Below, piece by piece: positions 21,639 to 32,365 of a DNA stretch of 50,532 nt (within the stretch, counting starts at the first letter, position 1; every line of letters starts with the position of its first letter). Under the pieces are notes generated by a model. That model did not search any database and had not been told where the DNA came from. It saw nothing but the letters and a program-made list of their open reading frames with translations. This DNA is from Phyllobacteriaceae bacterium (GTDB lineage: Bacteria > Pseudomonadota > Alphaproteobacteria > Rhizobiales > Rhizobiaceae): NCBI GenBank assembly GCA_029279965.1, contig JAJUHJ010000007.1:1-50532 (forward strand), in the 5' to 3' direction. The position numbers were made by a program, and so were the translations under genes.

Positions 21639-22664
21639 ATGAACGAATTTGTTCTCCAACTGCTCAATGGCCTCGACAAGGGCGGCGCCTATGCGCTTAT
21701 CGCGCTTGGTCTGACGCTGGTTTTTGGCACTTTGGGCGTCGTCAATTTTGCTCATGGGGCGCTTTTCATGATCGGCGCCTTCTGCGCGGTCGTGTTCAGC
21801 CGCCTGCTTCAACTCGAGACGGTTACCGTCGATCCGGAAAGGCTGACGCCTTGGGGTTCGCCGATGGAAATCCGCACGCCGCTGGTTCAGGCCTGGCTCG
21901 GCGATTTCGGTGCTTTTCTGGTTCAGTATTCCGTGCCGCTTTCAATCTTCTTCGCAATTCCGGTGATGCTGCTCGTCGGTCTGGCGATGGAGCGGGGACT
22001 GATCCGCTTCTTCTACAAACGCACGCACGCCGAGCAGATTCTGGTGACCTTCGGGCTCGCAATCGTGATCCAGGAGATCATCAAGGCGAACTTCGGAGCC
22101 AATCCGATTCCCGTCAGCGCGCCTGCCGCGCTGTCCGGCAGCGCCGATGTCGGCGCATGGCTTGGCCTTGGCGGAGGCATTTTCTATCCCTGGTGGCGAT
22201 TGGCCTATCTGGGCTTTGCCATTTCTATCGTCGCTCTGGTCATCGTCTTCCTGCAGTTCACGACATACGGCATGGTGGTGCGCGCCGGTATGGAAGACCG
22301 CCAGACGGTCGGCTTCCTCGGGATCAATATCCAGCGCCGTTTCACGGTGGTGTTCGGGATCGCGGCGGTGGTCGCGGGGCTCGCCGGGGTCATGTACACG
22401 CCGATCGTACCGCCCAGCTATACGATGGGCATGGATTTTCTTGTCCTGTCCTTCGTCGTGGTGGTTGTCGGCGGCATGGGTTCGGTCGGAGGCGCGGTGC
22501 TCGCCGGCTTCCTGCTCGGCATTCTGCAGTCCTTCGCCTCCATGAATGAAATCAAGAGCATTTTGCCAGGAATCGACCAGGTAATCATCTATCTGGTCGC
22601 CGTGGTCGTGCTGCTTACAATGCCGCGCGGGCTGATGGGCCGCAAGGGCGTGATGGAGACCTGA
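21639..22664 (+). CDS. branched-chain amino acid-type ABC transporter permease (LivH-like)
   Basis: [41 protein letters not shown], multiple TM segments. Confidence 0.93.
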   Translation: MNEFVLQLLNGLDKGGAYALIALGLTLVFGTLGVVNFAHGALFMIGAFCAVVFSRLLQLETVTVDPERLTPWGSPMEIRTPLVQAWLGDFGAFLVQYSVPLSIFFAIPVMLLVGLAMERGLIRFFYKRTHAEQILVTFGLAIVIQEIIKANFGANPIPVSAPAALSGSADVGAWLGLGGGIFYPWWRLAYLGFAISIVALVIVFLQFTTYGMVVRAGMEDRQTVGFLGINIQRRFTVVFGIAAVVAGLAGVMYTPIVPPSYTMGMDFLVLSFVVVVVGGMGSVGGAVLAGFLLGILQSFASMNEIKSILPGIDQVIIYLVAVVVLLTMPRGLMGRKGVMET

Positions 22665-22666
22665 AC

Positions 22667-23809
22667 ATGCATGCCAGCACGCCCTCACGCGACCTTGTTT
22701 ACCTTGCGGTCTTCACCCTGGTAGTCCTGACCATGCCGATCTGGCTCGAGCCGATTGGCGCGGCCTATCCGAACCTGATGCAGAGATTCGCAATCTACGG
22801 GATCTTTGCGATCGGCTTCAACATCCTGTTCGGCATGACCGGCTATCTCTCCTTCGGCCATGCCGCCTTTCTGGGCGTCGGCTCCTATGCCGCTGTCTGG
22901 TCCTTCAAGCTTTTAAGCATGAACGTCATTCCCGCCGTGCTGTTCGCCGTCCTGGTCGCCGGCGCTTTCGCCGCGATCATCGGCTATGTCAGCCTCAAGC
23001 GGTCAGGCATCTATTTCTCGATACTGACGCTGGCATTCGCGCAGATGTCTTATAACCTTGCCTATTCCGTCTTCACACCGATCACCAATGGGGAAACCGG
23101 GCTGCAACTTGCCTTGCAGGATCCCAGGGTCATCGACCGGGCGCTCGGCATTGAGGCGCGCGGCATTCCCTCTCCCGGCCTGTTCGGCGTAGAGATGAGC
23201 GGTTATTCCGGGTTCTATCTTTGCGCGGTTCTTCTCATTCTCTGCTTTTTCCTGGCGATGCGCATCGACCGTTCGCCATTCGGCATGGTGCTGAAGGCCA
23301 TCAAGTCCAACCAGACCCGCATGGGTTATACCGGTTTCAATACGCGACCTTATACGCTGACCGCCTTCATCATCTCGGGAATGTATGCCGGATTGGCCGG
23401 CGGGCTGCTGGCTGCCACAGACCCGTTGGCGGGCGCGGAGCGCATGCAATGGACCGCCTCGGGCGAGGTCGTGCTGATGACGATCCTTGGCGGAGCGGGC
23501 ACTTTGGTGGGTCCGGTCATAGGCGCCGGGGTCATAAAATACTTCGAGAACATCTTTTCCGCCTTCCACGAGGCCAAGCTGCATGCGGCTTTCGCCTTCT
23601 TGCCGGACGGGCTGGAGAACGTCCTCGTCACCATCACCGCACCGTTTGTCGGCGAAGGCTGGCACCTGACGTTGGGCGTGGTCTTCATGCTGATCGTCAT
23701 CTTCCTGCCTGGCGGATTGATGGAGGGCGCGCAACGCATTTACGGCATGTTCCGGCGTCGTCCTTCCGCCGGTCAGCGAGCCGCCGACAAGTTCCAGCCG
23801 GCGGAGTAG
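22667..23809 (+). CDS. branched-chain amino acid-type ABC transporter permease (LivM-like)
   Basis: [35 protein letters not shown]-rich; in operon. Confidence 0.93.
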   Translation: MHASTPSRDLVYLAVFTLVVLTMPIWLEPIGAAYPNLMQRFAIYGIFAIGFNILFGMTGYLSFGHAAFLGVGSYAAVWSFKLLSMNVIPAVLFAVLVAGAFAAIIGYVSLKRSGIYFSILTLAFAQMSYNLAYSVFTPITNGETGLQLALQDPRVIDRALGIEARGIPSPGLFGVEMSGYSGFYLCAVLLILCFFLAMRIDRSPFGMVLKAIKSNQTRMGYTGFNTRPYTLTAFIISGMYAGLAGGLLAATDPLAGAERMQWTASGEVVLMTILGGAGTLVGPVIGAGVIKYFENIFSAFHEAKLHAAFAFLPDGLENVLVTITAPFVGEGWHLTLGVVFMLIVIFLPGGLMEGAQRIYGMFRRRPSAGQRAADKFQPAE

Positions 23810-23814
23810 AGCAG

Positions 23815-24573
23815 ATGAACAACGCAGTTCTCCATGTCGCAGACGTGCATAAGAGCTTTGGCGGCCTCAGGGCCCTGACCGATATCGACCTGCAGGTCGA
23901 GGAGGGTACCACCCATGCCATCATCGGACCGAACGGCGCAGGCAAGTCCACACTGCTCAATGTCTGCATCGGCCGCATCGCGCCGGACACCGGCGCCGTC
24001 GTATTCGATGGCCAGGTGATCACAGGCAAGAAACCGCATGAGATCAACCAGATGGGGGTCGTGCGGGTATTCCAGACGCCGGAGATTTTCCCCGAGCTGA
24101 CGCTGCTGCAGAACGTGATGGTGCCCGCCTTTGCCAAGCGTGACGGTGCCTTCAGGCTGAACGGGGTTCAGAGCGCCCTCAGCCAGAACGACATCCGCGA
24201 GGAGGCGGAACACTGGCTCGCCGATGTCGGCCTTAAAGAACAAAAAGATCTGATCGCCGCCAGTCTCTCTCGTGGTGACAAGCGGCGGCTTGAATTGGCC
24301 ATGGGACTGACCCAGCATCCACGGCTGCTTCTGCTCGATGAACCGACAGCAGGCATGTCGCGGCACGACACCAACTCGACCATCGAGCTTCTCAAGAAAT
24401 TCAAGGCACGCGGGATGACGAAGGTCATCATCGAACACGACATGCATGTCGTGTTTTCTCTCGCCGACCGCATCACCGTGCTTGCACAGGGCAGGATCAT
24501 CGCCGACGGCACGCCCGACGAGGTTCGGGGCAATCCCAAAGTGCAGGAAGCCTACCTTGGAGGAACCCATTGA
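23815..24573 (+). CDS. branched-chain amino acid-type ABC transporter ATP-binding protein (LivG-like)
   Basis: Walker A IGPNGAGKST, signature SLSRGDKRRLELAMGL, Walker B LLLLDEPTAGM. Confidence 0.93.
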   Translation: MNNAVLHVADVHKSFGGLRALTDIDLQVEEGTTHAIIGPNGAGKSTLLNVCIGRIAPDTGAVVFDGQVITGKKPHEINQMGVVRVFQTPEIFPELTLLQNVMVPAFAKRDGAFRLNGVQSALSQNDIREEAEHWLADVGLKEQKDLIAASLSRGDKRRLELAMGLTQHPRLLLLDEPTAGMSRHDTNSTIELLKKFKARGMTKVIIEHDMHVVFSLADRITVLAQGRIIADGTPDEVRGNPKVQEAYLGGTH

Positions 24574-25322
24574 TGAATGCGGTGACCATGCCGGACGTCG
24601 ATAGCGTGACAGCGGCACCTGCCTATTTCAGCGTTCGCGACATTCATTCCTATTACGGCGAAAGCTATATCGTTCAGGGTGTCAGCTTCGAGATCCAGAA
24701 AAGCGACGTCGTGGCGCTTCTCGGCCGCAATGGGGCAGGCAAGACGTCCACCCTGCGCACGCTCGCCCGCGCCGTCGATCCCGAACTGAAGCGGGGCGAG
24801 ATATGGCTGGATGGCGAGCCAATTCACCAGTTGAAGGATTTTCAGGCAGCACAATGCGGTATCCAGATCGTTCAGGAGGATCGCCGCATCATCCCCGGCC
24901 TGACGGTGGAGGAGAATCTGCTTCTCGCGCAAATCTCGGAACCGAAAGGCTGGCCGCTGGAGCGAATTTACGAGCGTTTCCCACGCCTTGCCGAGCGCCG
25001 CAAGCAAGATGGCGTGACACTGTCGGGCGGCGAGCAGCAGATGCTCGCGGTGGCGCGGGCACTGGCGCGCAACATCAAACTGCTGTTGCTCGACGAACCC
25101 TACGAGGGTCTGGCGCCGGTGATCGTGCAGGAGATCGAGCGTATCGTGCAAGAGATCAAAATGCTCGGCATCACGACCATCATCGTCGAGCAGAACGCAG
25201 TGGCAGCGCTGGAACTCGCAAATCGTGCGCTGATCCTCGATATGGGACGGATCGTCTATGATGGCCCCGCCAAGGCCGTTCTCGAGGACGCCGAACTGCG
25301 CAACGATTATCTGGCGATCTGA
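24570..25322 (+). CDS. branched-chain amino acid-type ABC transporter ATP-binding protein (LivF-like)
   Basis: Walker A LGRNGAGKTS, signature TLSGGEQQMLAVARAL, Walker B LLLLDEPYEGLAP. Confidence 0.93.
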   Translation: MMNAVTMPDVDSVTAAPAYFSVRDIHSYYGESYIVQGVSFEIQKSDVVALLGRNGAGKTSTLRTLARAVDPELKRGEIWLDGEPIHQLKDFQAAQCGIQIVQEDRRIIPGLTVEENLLLAQISEPKGWPLERIYERFPRLAERRKQDGVTLSGGEQQMLAVARALARNIKLLLLDEPYEGLAPVIVQEIERIVQEIKMLGITTIIVEQNAVAALELANRALILDMGRIVYDGPAKAVLEDAELRNDYLAI

Positions 25323-25355
25323 CGACACCTTTTTCGCGCGACACGCCGAGCCGCT

Positions 25356-26996
25356 TCAGGGTGCGAACCGTTCTCCAGCCTTTCCAACGGTGCGGGCCGC
25401 GGTCTGGAGTGTCTCAAACGCTTCGAACCGATGCGCATGGCGTTCGGCAGTGTCTCCCGAGGCCGGAACATAGGTCCGGTCGGTCGAGGTCATTTCCGCC
25501 ATGGCTTCGGGGATGCTTGAATACGCCTGCGCGGCGACCGCTCCCAATATGGCCGAACCAAGCAGCACCGGTTCCTCGCTGCTCGTTGCAATAACGGGCA
25601 AGCCGCTCGCGTCGGCAAGAAGCTGGCGGACCAGAGGATGACGCCCGGCGCCACCGCTGATGGCAATCGCCTGCACAGCGGCTCCATGTTCGGTCTGAGC
25701 CTTGATGATCTGGCGCAAACCATAGCCGAGGCCGCATAGGCCGGCGATGTAGAGTGCGACGAGCTGATCGACGCCATCTTCCATTCCAAGGCCGGCAATG
25801 ACGGCGCGCGCCTCCGGGTCGGCGAAAGGTGCACGGTTGCCGAGAAACTCCGGTACGACATGTATGCGGCCGGCAAGGCGCACTGCGGCGGAGGGCGTGT
25901 CCACGCGCTCCGATGCGCGGTCCGCCAGCCATTCCGGCACGGACTTGCCAGCATCCGCTGCCGCGCGGGCCGCTTCATCGGACGCCGGATGATGCCTGAC
26001 AAGGTGGTCGATGGCGGCGCCGGCGGCCGATTGCCCCCCTTCGTTGAGCCAGGATCCTGGAATCATCGCCGAATAATACGGTCCCCAGACACCGGGCACG
26101 AAGGCTGGTTGTGCGGTCGTGGTCATGGTGCAGGACGACGTGCCGAAGACATAGGCCATTGTCCTAGTGGGGTCGCTATCACTCTGCCCGGGAGGGGCGA
26201 TACCAACCGTGCCGACGCCGCCCGCATGGGCATCGATCAACCCTGCCGCAACGGCTGTCCCCGGCACAAGACCCAGTTCTTCAGCCGCTTGCAACGTCAG
26301 ACCCGCGCCAAGCGCGGTGCCGGGGTCTACAACCTGTGAACCGATGCGCGCAAAGCCTTCATCTGCCAGTTCGCCAAGTCCGATCGCGGCGAAATAAGCG
26401 GGATCGAAGCGCTTCTCATGTGCCAGATACGTCCATTTGCAGGTGAGCGTGCATGAGGAGCGGGCAAGGCTGCCAGATGCCTTCCAGGTGAGGAAATCCG
26501 CCAGGTCGAAGAACTGCCAGGCCCCCTCGAACACGGCCGGCCTGTTCTCCTTCAGCCAGAGGAGCTTCGGTGTTTCCATCTCCGGTGAAATTCGGCCGCC
26601 GACATAGCGCAGCACTTCATGCCCGGTCCGGTTGATACGCGCGGCCTGATCGACAGCGCGATGATCCATCCAGACGATAATATTCCGTTCGGGGCTCTCG
26701 GATGAACCGACTGGCAAGGGTGCTCCGCCGTCACCAAGAACCACCAATGAGCAGGTAGCGTCGAACCCGATGCCGGCGATGCGGTCGGGAGCGATGCCGC
26801 TTTGGCTCACCGCATCTTTTACGGCGGCGCAAACAGCCTGCCAGATGTTCTCGCTGGACTGCTCCACCATCTGCGCGCCTTCGCGAAAAAGCATGATGTC
26901 CCGCTTGGCGGTCGCCAACATGGACCCCCGTGCATCGAACACACCGGCCCGTGCGCTCGCCGTTCCGACATCGACACCGATAAAATAGGCAGTCAT
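25356..26996 (-). CDS. FGGY-family carbohydrate kinase (D-ribulokinase/YpCarbK-like)
   Basis: MTAYFIGVDVGTASARAGVFDARG, IGFDATCSLVVLGDGG, GGAGRHPLVRQLLADASGLPV. Confidence 0.88.
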   Translation of the reverse strand: MTAYFIGVDVGTASARAGVFDARGSMLATAKRDIMLFREGAQMVEQSSENIWQAVCAAVKDAVSQSGIAPDRIAGIGFDATCSLVVLGDGGAPLPVGSSESPERNIIVWMDHRAVDQAARINRTGHEVLRYVGGRISPEMETPKLLWLKENRPAVFEGAWQFFDLADFLTWKASGSLARSSCTLTCKWTYLAHEKRFDPAYFAAIGLGELADEGFARIGSQVVDPGTALGAGLTLQAAEELGLVPGTAVAAGLIDAHAGGVGTVGIAPPGQSDSDPTRTMAYVFGTSSCTMTTTAQPAFVPGVWGPYYSAMIPGSWLNEGGQSAAGAAIDHLVRHHPASDEAARAAADAGKSVPEWLADRASERVDTPSAAVRLAGRIHVVPEFLGNRAPFADPEARAVIAGLGMEDGVDQLVALYIAGLCGLGYGLRQIIKAQTEHGAAVQAIAISGGAGRHPLVRQLLADASGLPVIATSSEEPVLLGSAILGAVAAQAYSSIPEAMAEMTSTDRTYVPASGDTAERHAHRFEAFETLQTAARTVGKAGERFAP

Positions 26997-27018
26997 GGCA
27001 ACGTCTGCTTTCTGGATA

Positions 27019-27747
27019 TCAAAGATCAACGCTGTGGGGCAGGATGACCAGATCGCGGATCACCACATTGCGCGGTCGCGTCAGCATGAAAAGAACGGCA
27101 TCTGCCACTTCCTTGGGTTGCATGAGGCTTCCGGCAGCCAGCGCTTCCTCCATCTTGGCCTTCGGCCAATCATCAAGCAGCGCCGTGACGACGGGGCCCG
27201 GGGCAACCGCTCCCACGCGTATGCCGTGCTTCGCCACTTGCCTGCGCACCGTATGCACGAACGCCTGAACCGCGTATTTGGATGCGGTGTAGATGGGCTC
27301 CCAGACGACGGGTTGAAGCCCTGCAACCGAACTGGTCAGGAGAATGTCGCCGGATTTCTGATCGACCATGTGAGGAAGAACGGCACGAACGGAACGGAAG
27401 GCAGCCTTGACGTTGAGGTCGAGAACCTTGTCCCACTCATCAGGATCGCCTTCGACAAGCTCTCCACCGATATACGCACCTGCATTGGCGTGGAAGATGT
27501 CGAGCCCTCCGGCACGATCGAGAATGGCAGGAAGCATGCCGGAAACCGACGTCACATCGGTCAGATCGATGACCAGGGGTATCGCTGCCTCTCCGAGTTC
27601 CTCGCAAAGCGTCTTCAGCCTGTCCTCCGCGCGGTCAATCAGGACAACGCGGGCACCGGCATTGATCATCGCTCTTGCGCATTCCAGGCCGATACCCGAA
27701 GCCGCGCCGGTGACAGCGGCGACCTTGCCGCTCAGATCGTATGTCAT
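27019..27747 (-). CDS. SDR family oxidoreductase, ribitol dehydrogenase-like
   Basis: [37 protein letters not shown]; next to an FGGY kinase. Confidence 0.8.
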   Translation of the reverse strand: MTYDLSGKVAAVTGAASGIGLECARAMINAGARVVLIDRAEDRLKTLCEELGEAAIPLVIDLTDVTSVSGMLPAILDRAGGLDIFHANAGAYIGGELVEGDPDEWDKVLDLNVKAAFRSVRAVLPHMVDQKSGDILLTSSVAGLQPVVWEPIYTASKYAVQAFVHTVRRQVAKHGIRVGAVAPGPVVTALLDDWPKAKMEEALAAGSLMQPKEVADAVLFMLTRPRNVVIRDLVILPHSVDL

Positions 27748-27866
27748 TTCGAATACTCCGTTCGAACGATACTAGCCGTGCCTCATGTGACGCACAGGGG
27801 CGCGGCTTCCAGTGGCTCTACGCGTCGTGCCTTCCCGGCAGTCGATCCCGATCGCGAACCACCGCG

Positions 27867-29120
27867 TCAGGCGCGGCCATGCGACTGACGGCTTTGCCGT
27901 GCCAGCGAATCCACGATTACCGCAATGGCGAGCACCGCACCCGTGATCATGTATCGCAGGGATGACGACAGGCTCAAAAGGGTAAGCCCGTTGGCGATCG
28001 ATTGAATGACGATGATGCCGAGCAAAGCCGACAACGCACTGCCGCGTCCGCCGAAAAGGCTGGTCCCGCCGATAACTGCGGCTGCAATAGCGTTGAGATT
28101 GACATCGCCCGTGCCCGCCTGCTGGCTCGCGGAGGCCAGACGGGCCGCCGAAAGAACGCCTCCGAGCGAAGCCAGCGTCGAACACAGGATGAAGGCGCTG
28201 AAGTAAATTTTGCGCACGCCGATGCCAGCCCGTCGCGCAGCCTCCGCATTGCCGCCGACGGCCCGCATCGAACGCCCCCACTGCGTGCGAAGGAAGGCAT
28301 AGTTCATAATCAGGACGAGGGTCACGAAGAGCGCGAACATCCACGGCACGCCCCTGCCAAGGTTAAGATAATAAACTGCGCCCTGGAGGCCGATGGTGAT
28401 CACTGCGACGCGCAGGAGGAGACCTGCCACCCCACCTGACGACAGCTTGGCTGCGCGACGCTGCTGGATGCGGCGCAGCCCCATTACGAGCATGACAAGG
28501 CCGGCGAGCGCCGCAACCAGATGGGACAGCCAGTCCGGCATGATCATGAGCTGGCCGAAGCGCACCATGGCCGAGCCGTATGGCAGATTGATCGAACCCG
28601 TGTTGCCGAGCAGGTAAAGCTGCAGGCCGAGAAGGCCGAGAAGGCCGGCCAGCGTCGACACGAAACTCGGCATGCCGAGGCGAGTCCGCAAAAGTGCATA
28701 GACAGCGCCCATTGTCGCGCCTGCGGCCAGTGCGCAGGCGATCGCGATGGGCAGCGGCACGCCCTGGTTGACCCACAAGACGCCGATCAGCGCAGATCCG
28801 ACGCCGCTCATCGAACCGACAGAGAGGTCGATTTCGCCGAGCATGAGCACGCACACGATACCAAGGGCGATAATGCCGATGGTGGAGCAATCGAAGAGCA
28901 GATTGACGAGGTTGTTGCTCGAAAGGAAAAGCGGATTGAGCGTCGTGAAAACGGTCCAGATGACGATCAAGCCAACGATGACCGGGAGAGAGCCCAGGTC
29001 ACCGGACCGAACCCGATCAAAAAACCCGCGAAGGGTGCCGGAAATGCCGCTGTCATCGCGCAAGCGCGCGTCACTGCGGTCGAGAAGCGTTGTCATCTCA
29101 GCAGTTTCGTTCTCGCTCAT
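27867..29120 (-). CDS. sugar ABC transporter permease (XylH/FrcC-like)
   Basis: About 400 aa, TM-rich, LGEIDLSVGSMSGVGSALIG, NAEAARRAGIGVRKIYFSAFILCSTLASLGGVL, GGTSLFGGRGS. Confidence 0.9.
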   Translation of the reverse strand: MSENETAEMTTLLDRSDARLRDDSGISGTLRGFFDRVRSGDLGSLPVIVGLIVIWTVFTTLNPLFLSSNNLVNLLFDCSTIGIIALGIVCVLMLGEIDLSVGSMSGVGSALIGVLWVNQGVPLPIAIACALAAGATMGAVYALLRTRLGMPSFVSTLAGLLGLLGLQLYLLGNTGSINLPYGSAMVRFGQLMIMPDWLSHLVAALAGLVMLVMGLRRIQQRRAAKLSSGGVAGLLLRVAVITIGLQGAVYYLNLGRGVPWMFALFVTLVLIMNYAFLRTQWGRSMRAVGGNAEAARRAGIGVRKIYFSAFILCSTLASLGGVLSAARLASASQQAGTGDVNLNAIAAAVIGGTSLFGGRGSALSALLGIIVIQSIANGLTLLSLSSSLRYMITGAVLAIAVIVDSLARQSRQSHGRA

Positions 29121-29935
29121 CGGGTATGTTCCTTCGCAGCCGCATCCACCGGCGATCGCTTGCCGGCCCGGCGAGTGACGGCATTGTCGACCGCGCCCGT
29201 GATCGCGCCCACCAGCTCTTCATTGGACGCATCGGGCGTGAAAATACCGTTGTTGCGCCCCAGGCGCAGGACAGCGATACGGTCGGCGACAGCGCGCACG
29301 TCTTCCATGTTATGACTTATCAGAATAACGCCGAGCCCTCGCTCGCGTACGCGTTCAACGAGGTTCAGGACCTCCGCAGTCTGCGCGACGCCAAGTGCCG
29401 CCGTCGGTTCATCCAGCATGATGACCTTGGGATCGAGCAACAGCGAGCGGGCGATCGCCACCGTCTGGCGCTGCCCCCCGGACAGGGACGCCACGACATC
29501 CCGCACGCTCGGTATTCTCGCCGAAAGCTCGTTAAGAAGCTTCCAGGCACGAACCTCCATTTCCACCTCGTCGAGGTGGAGCGGTCTGATCTCCTGGCCC
29601 AAGAAGATGTTTTCGACGACGTCGAGATTCTCGCAGAGTGCGAGATCCTGAAACACCGTCGCGATGCCGAGTTCCAGCGCCCGGCTGGGGCTGGAAAGGC
29701 TGACAGGCCGTCCTTCGAAGAAAATCTCGCCCGATGTCGGCTGGTGAACGCCGGCGAGAGCCTTGACGAGTGTCGACTTGCCGGCACCATTGTCGCCGAC
29801 AAGCGCGACGACCTCGCCGGCATAGACGTCGAGATCAATGTCGGTCAAAGCCGAGACGGCACCGAAGTTCTTGCACACGCCCCGCAGGCTGAGGATCGGT
29901 TCGCCCTTCGCGGTCGCGCTCGTGGCTTTGCTCAT
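29117..29935 (-). CDS. sugar ABC transporter ATP-binding protein, single ABC domain (FrcA-like)
   Basis: Walker A VGDNGAGKSTLVKALAG, signature SLSGGQRQTVAIARSL, Walker B VIMLDEPTAALGV; only one ABC domain. Confidence 0.9.
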   Translation of the reverse strand: MSKATSATAKGEPILSLRGVCKNFGAVSALTDIDLDVYAGEVVALVGDNGAGKSTLVKALAGVHQPTSGEIFFEGRPVSLSSPSRALELGIATVFQDLALCENLDVVENIFLGQEIRPLHLDEVEMEVRAWKLLNELSARIPSVRDVVASLSGGQRQTVAIARSLLLDPKVIMLDEPTAALGVAQTAEVLNLVERVRERGLGVILISHNMEDVRAVADRIAVLRLGRNNGIFTPDASNEELVGAITGAVDNAVTRRAGKRSPVDAAAKEHTR

Positions 29936-29968
29936 CGCGGACTTCCTACAGGCTGACAGGTATGGAAA

Positions 29969-29999
29969 GGCCGCCCCGACGAATGAGGCCGGGGCGGCC
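29969..29999 (-). other. intercistronic hairpin after the substrate-binding gene
   Basis: GGCCGCCCCG (29969-29978) / CGGGGCGGCC (29990-29999), perfect 10 bp, 11-nt loop. Confidence 0.65.
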
Positions 30000-30007
30000 G
30001 GAAATGG

Positions 30008-31060
30008 TTACTCGATGCCGAGTTCAGCGCAGGCATCGGCATATTCACCGGTGCAGATTTCATCGGCGGAGGCGATCTCTTTGTCGAAAATCTCGGCCTT
30101 GATGTTCTCACGCGTGATCAGCATCGGCACGAAGAGCTCGGACGGCGTGTCGTACAGCGTCGTCTTCGGCTCTGGCGTTTCTCCGCTCAACATCTCCACC
30201 GCCACGCGAGCAGCCGCAGCCGCCACAATCTCGGATGGCTTAGAGATGGTGTTGTACTGATCGCCGGCAATGATCCGCTGAAGCGCGGCATTTGTCGCAT
30301 CGTTGCCGGTGACGGGCGGCAGCGGATCGACCCCTGCCGCCTTCAAGGCGGCAATTGCTCCACCTGCCGTTCCATCATTGGCGGCGACCACGCCCTTGAT
30401 CTCGTTGCCGAACCGCGTGATCTGCCCACTTACCCATTCCTGGGCCTCGGCGGGAATCCAGTCCGGAGTGTCGAACTCGGCCAAGGTGGTGTAGTCACTG
30501 CTGTCGAGGCCAGCATCGATGCCGTCCCGGATAAGCCCGGCAGCCGCGTCCGTCGGCGAACCATTGACCTGCAGGACACCTCCTTCATCGGTTGGAACAC
30601 CCGTCTCTTCCAGGTGTGCGACAAGACTGTCGGCGATGCTTTTGCCAATGGCCTCATTGTCGAAGGAAACGTAATAGTCTGCGGTCACGTCCGGGATCGG
30701 ACGATCATACGCAATGACCTTGACGTCCTGCGACTGTGCCAGCTGGACCAACGAAGCGGCAGCACTGGAATCGACAGGGTCGAGCACGATGACCTTGGCG
30801 CCCTGGGTAAGGGCCGAATTGAACTGCTGCTGCTGCAATGCGACGTCGGCGTTGGCGTTCTGGTAGATCAACGTGCAATCCGGGCAGAGCGTCTCCATCT
30901 CGGCCTGGAAGCCCGGCCAATCGTGCTCCTCGTACCGGGTGGAATTCTGGTCCGGCATCAGGAACGCAACGGTGCCGCTCGTCTGCGCAAGCGCGCTGCT
31001 TCCCATCAGTGTAGCGGTCAGGGACGCTGTTGCCAACGTCCGGATGGTGCTGTCAATCAT
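30008..31060 (-). CDS. sugar ABC transporter substrate-binding protein (XylF-like)
   Basis: Signal peptide MIDSTIRTLATASLTATLMGSSALAQ; VAFLMPDQNSTRYEEHDWPGFQAEM; AANDGTAGGAIAALKAAG. Confidence 0.9.
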   Translation of the reverse strand: MIDSTIRTLATASLTATLMGSSALAQTSGTVAFLMPDQNSTRYEEHDWPGFQAEMETLCPDCTLIYQNANADVALQQQQFNSALTQGAKVIVLDPVDSSAAASLVQLAQSQDVKVIAYDRPIPDVTADYYVSFDNEAIGKSIADSLVAHLEETGVPTDEGGVLQVNGSPTDAAAGLIRDGIDAGLDSSDYTTLAEFDTPDWIPAEAQEWVSGQITRFGNEIKGVVAANDGTAGGAIAALKAAGVDPLPPVTGNDATNAALQRIIAGDQYNTISKPSEIVAAAAARVAVEMLSGETPEPKTTLYDTPSELFVPMLITRENIKAEIFDKEIASADEICTGEYADACAELGIE

Positions 31061-32180
31061 TGTGTCCTCCACTTTGTTGTTTGACGTTTTGAGTGCCCCC
31101 AATGCCTGATCCGTCAGACATCATGGTGCTTCGCAGACGGGATCCCGCCTGCATCTGTTGAAAATCGGCAATCTGAGCGGCGCCGAAAACGACAGACCCC
31201 TGCCGGCCGGGGACCCGCTCCCCAACCCGCCGCCGCCGTGGCCTCGCCTGCGCCTCACCAGGCCCCTGCTTTTGCGAGCGCACGCCCTGCCGATCTTCCG
31301 CCGCATCGACGGAAGCAAGATTTTCCGCCAGCAGTGCGCGGAAATGCGAGGGCGTCATGCCCTTGTGCTGCAGGAACTGTCTGTTGAAGTTCGACAGATT
31401 GTTGAAACCCGACGCGTAGCACACATCGGTGATACGCATCTTCTGATCGCTCATCAGAAGCTGGCAGGCCAGGTTGATACGCAGTCGATTGACATACTGC
31501 ACAAGCCCGAATCCGGTGTGCCGGCGAAAGCTGCGCGAAAAGGCGCCGACGCTCAATCCGGCAATTGCGGCAATGTCTTTCTCGCCAAAAGGCTCTGTCA
31601 GGTTCTCATTGATATAGGCGAGCGCCTCATTCAGCCCCGCAGACATGAACCCGGACGGATCGGGCCTGTAGCTGGCGCTCGTCAAAAGGCGAATGTCGCG
31701 CGCCTGCGCAAGGGCGCCGATGACCGCCATAAACAGTTCAATGCGCTCGACGCCCTGGGCTTTGACGAGAGCAGCCAGAAGAGGGCCGATCTTCCCGGAC
31801 GTTTTCGCGTCGAAGAGTACACCGGCCCGGCTCTTGTCAAGAAGCTCCCGGACGGAGGCCAGCTCGGGGAAAAGAGCCATGGCGTTCGTGATAAAGCTTT
31901 CGGAGAACTGCAAAACCCGGCTGCGCAGCGGGATGTCAGCTCCGGGATCGGCGTCGCTTACCCAGTTGTGCGGCAGATTTGGACCGGTCAGCACCAAATT
32001 GCCCGGCTCGAAGGAGCCGATGAAATCCCCGACGAAATAGTTGCCGGACGTTTCCACCACATAGTGGATCTCATACTCCGGATGGAAATGCCATCGCACC
32101 GTGTGAAAGGGATAGCCATGCTCCCACACCTTGAATGACTCACTGCGCCCGATCTGGACGACTTCAAGATCCGGTTCCAC
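31053..32180 (-). CDS. AraC family transcriptional regulator with long C-terminal tail
   Basis: Cupin-like N-terminus HFHPEYEIHYVV; AraC HTH LSVGAFSRSFRRHTGFGLVQYVNRLRINLACQLLMSDQKMRITDVCYASGFNNLSNFNRQFLQHKGMTPSHFR. GTG start at 32180 preceded by GGGAG. Confidence 0.85.
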   Translation of the reverse strand: MEPDLEVVQIGRSESFKVWEHGYPFHTVRWHFHPEYEIHYVVETSGNYFVGDFIGSFEPGNLVLTGPNLPHNWVSDADPGADIPLRSRVLQFSESFITNAMALFPELASVRELLDKSRAGVLFDAKTSGKIGPLLAALVKAQGVERIELFMAVIGALAQARDIRLLTSASYRPDPSGFMSAGLNEALAYINENLTEPFGEKDIAAIAGLSVGAFSRSFRRHTGFGLVQYVNRLRINLACQLLMSDQKMRITDVCYASGFNNLSNFNRQFLQHKGMTPSHFRALLAENLASVDAAEDRQGVRSQKQGPGEAQARPRRRRVGERVPGRQGSVVFGAAQIADFQQMQAGSRLRSTMMSDGSGIGGTQNVKQQSGGHND

Positions 32181-32365
32181 GTTTCGTTCTCCCAAGGCGG
32201 CACGTCCGGGCACCACCTACCGAGAGAGTATACGCGCCAAGGCTATCGCGGCCACTACATTTGGCCCGACAATCTGATACTTTTTTGATCGATCAGCCAT
32301 CGCGATGGCATCGCTCGTCGCGGCTTTCGTCTGCAGTTCATCGAAAGCAGGTCAGGAAAGAGTGC

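Noticed and set aside
27748-27766. TTCGAA-N7-TTCGAA dyad just upstream of the ribitol dehydrogenase-like gene
   Set aside because: Short arms made of a self-palindromic hexamer; chance occurrence is plausible and no regulator can be assigned.
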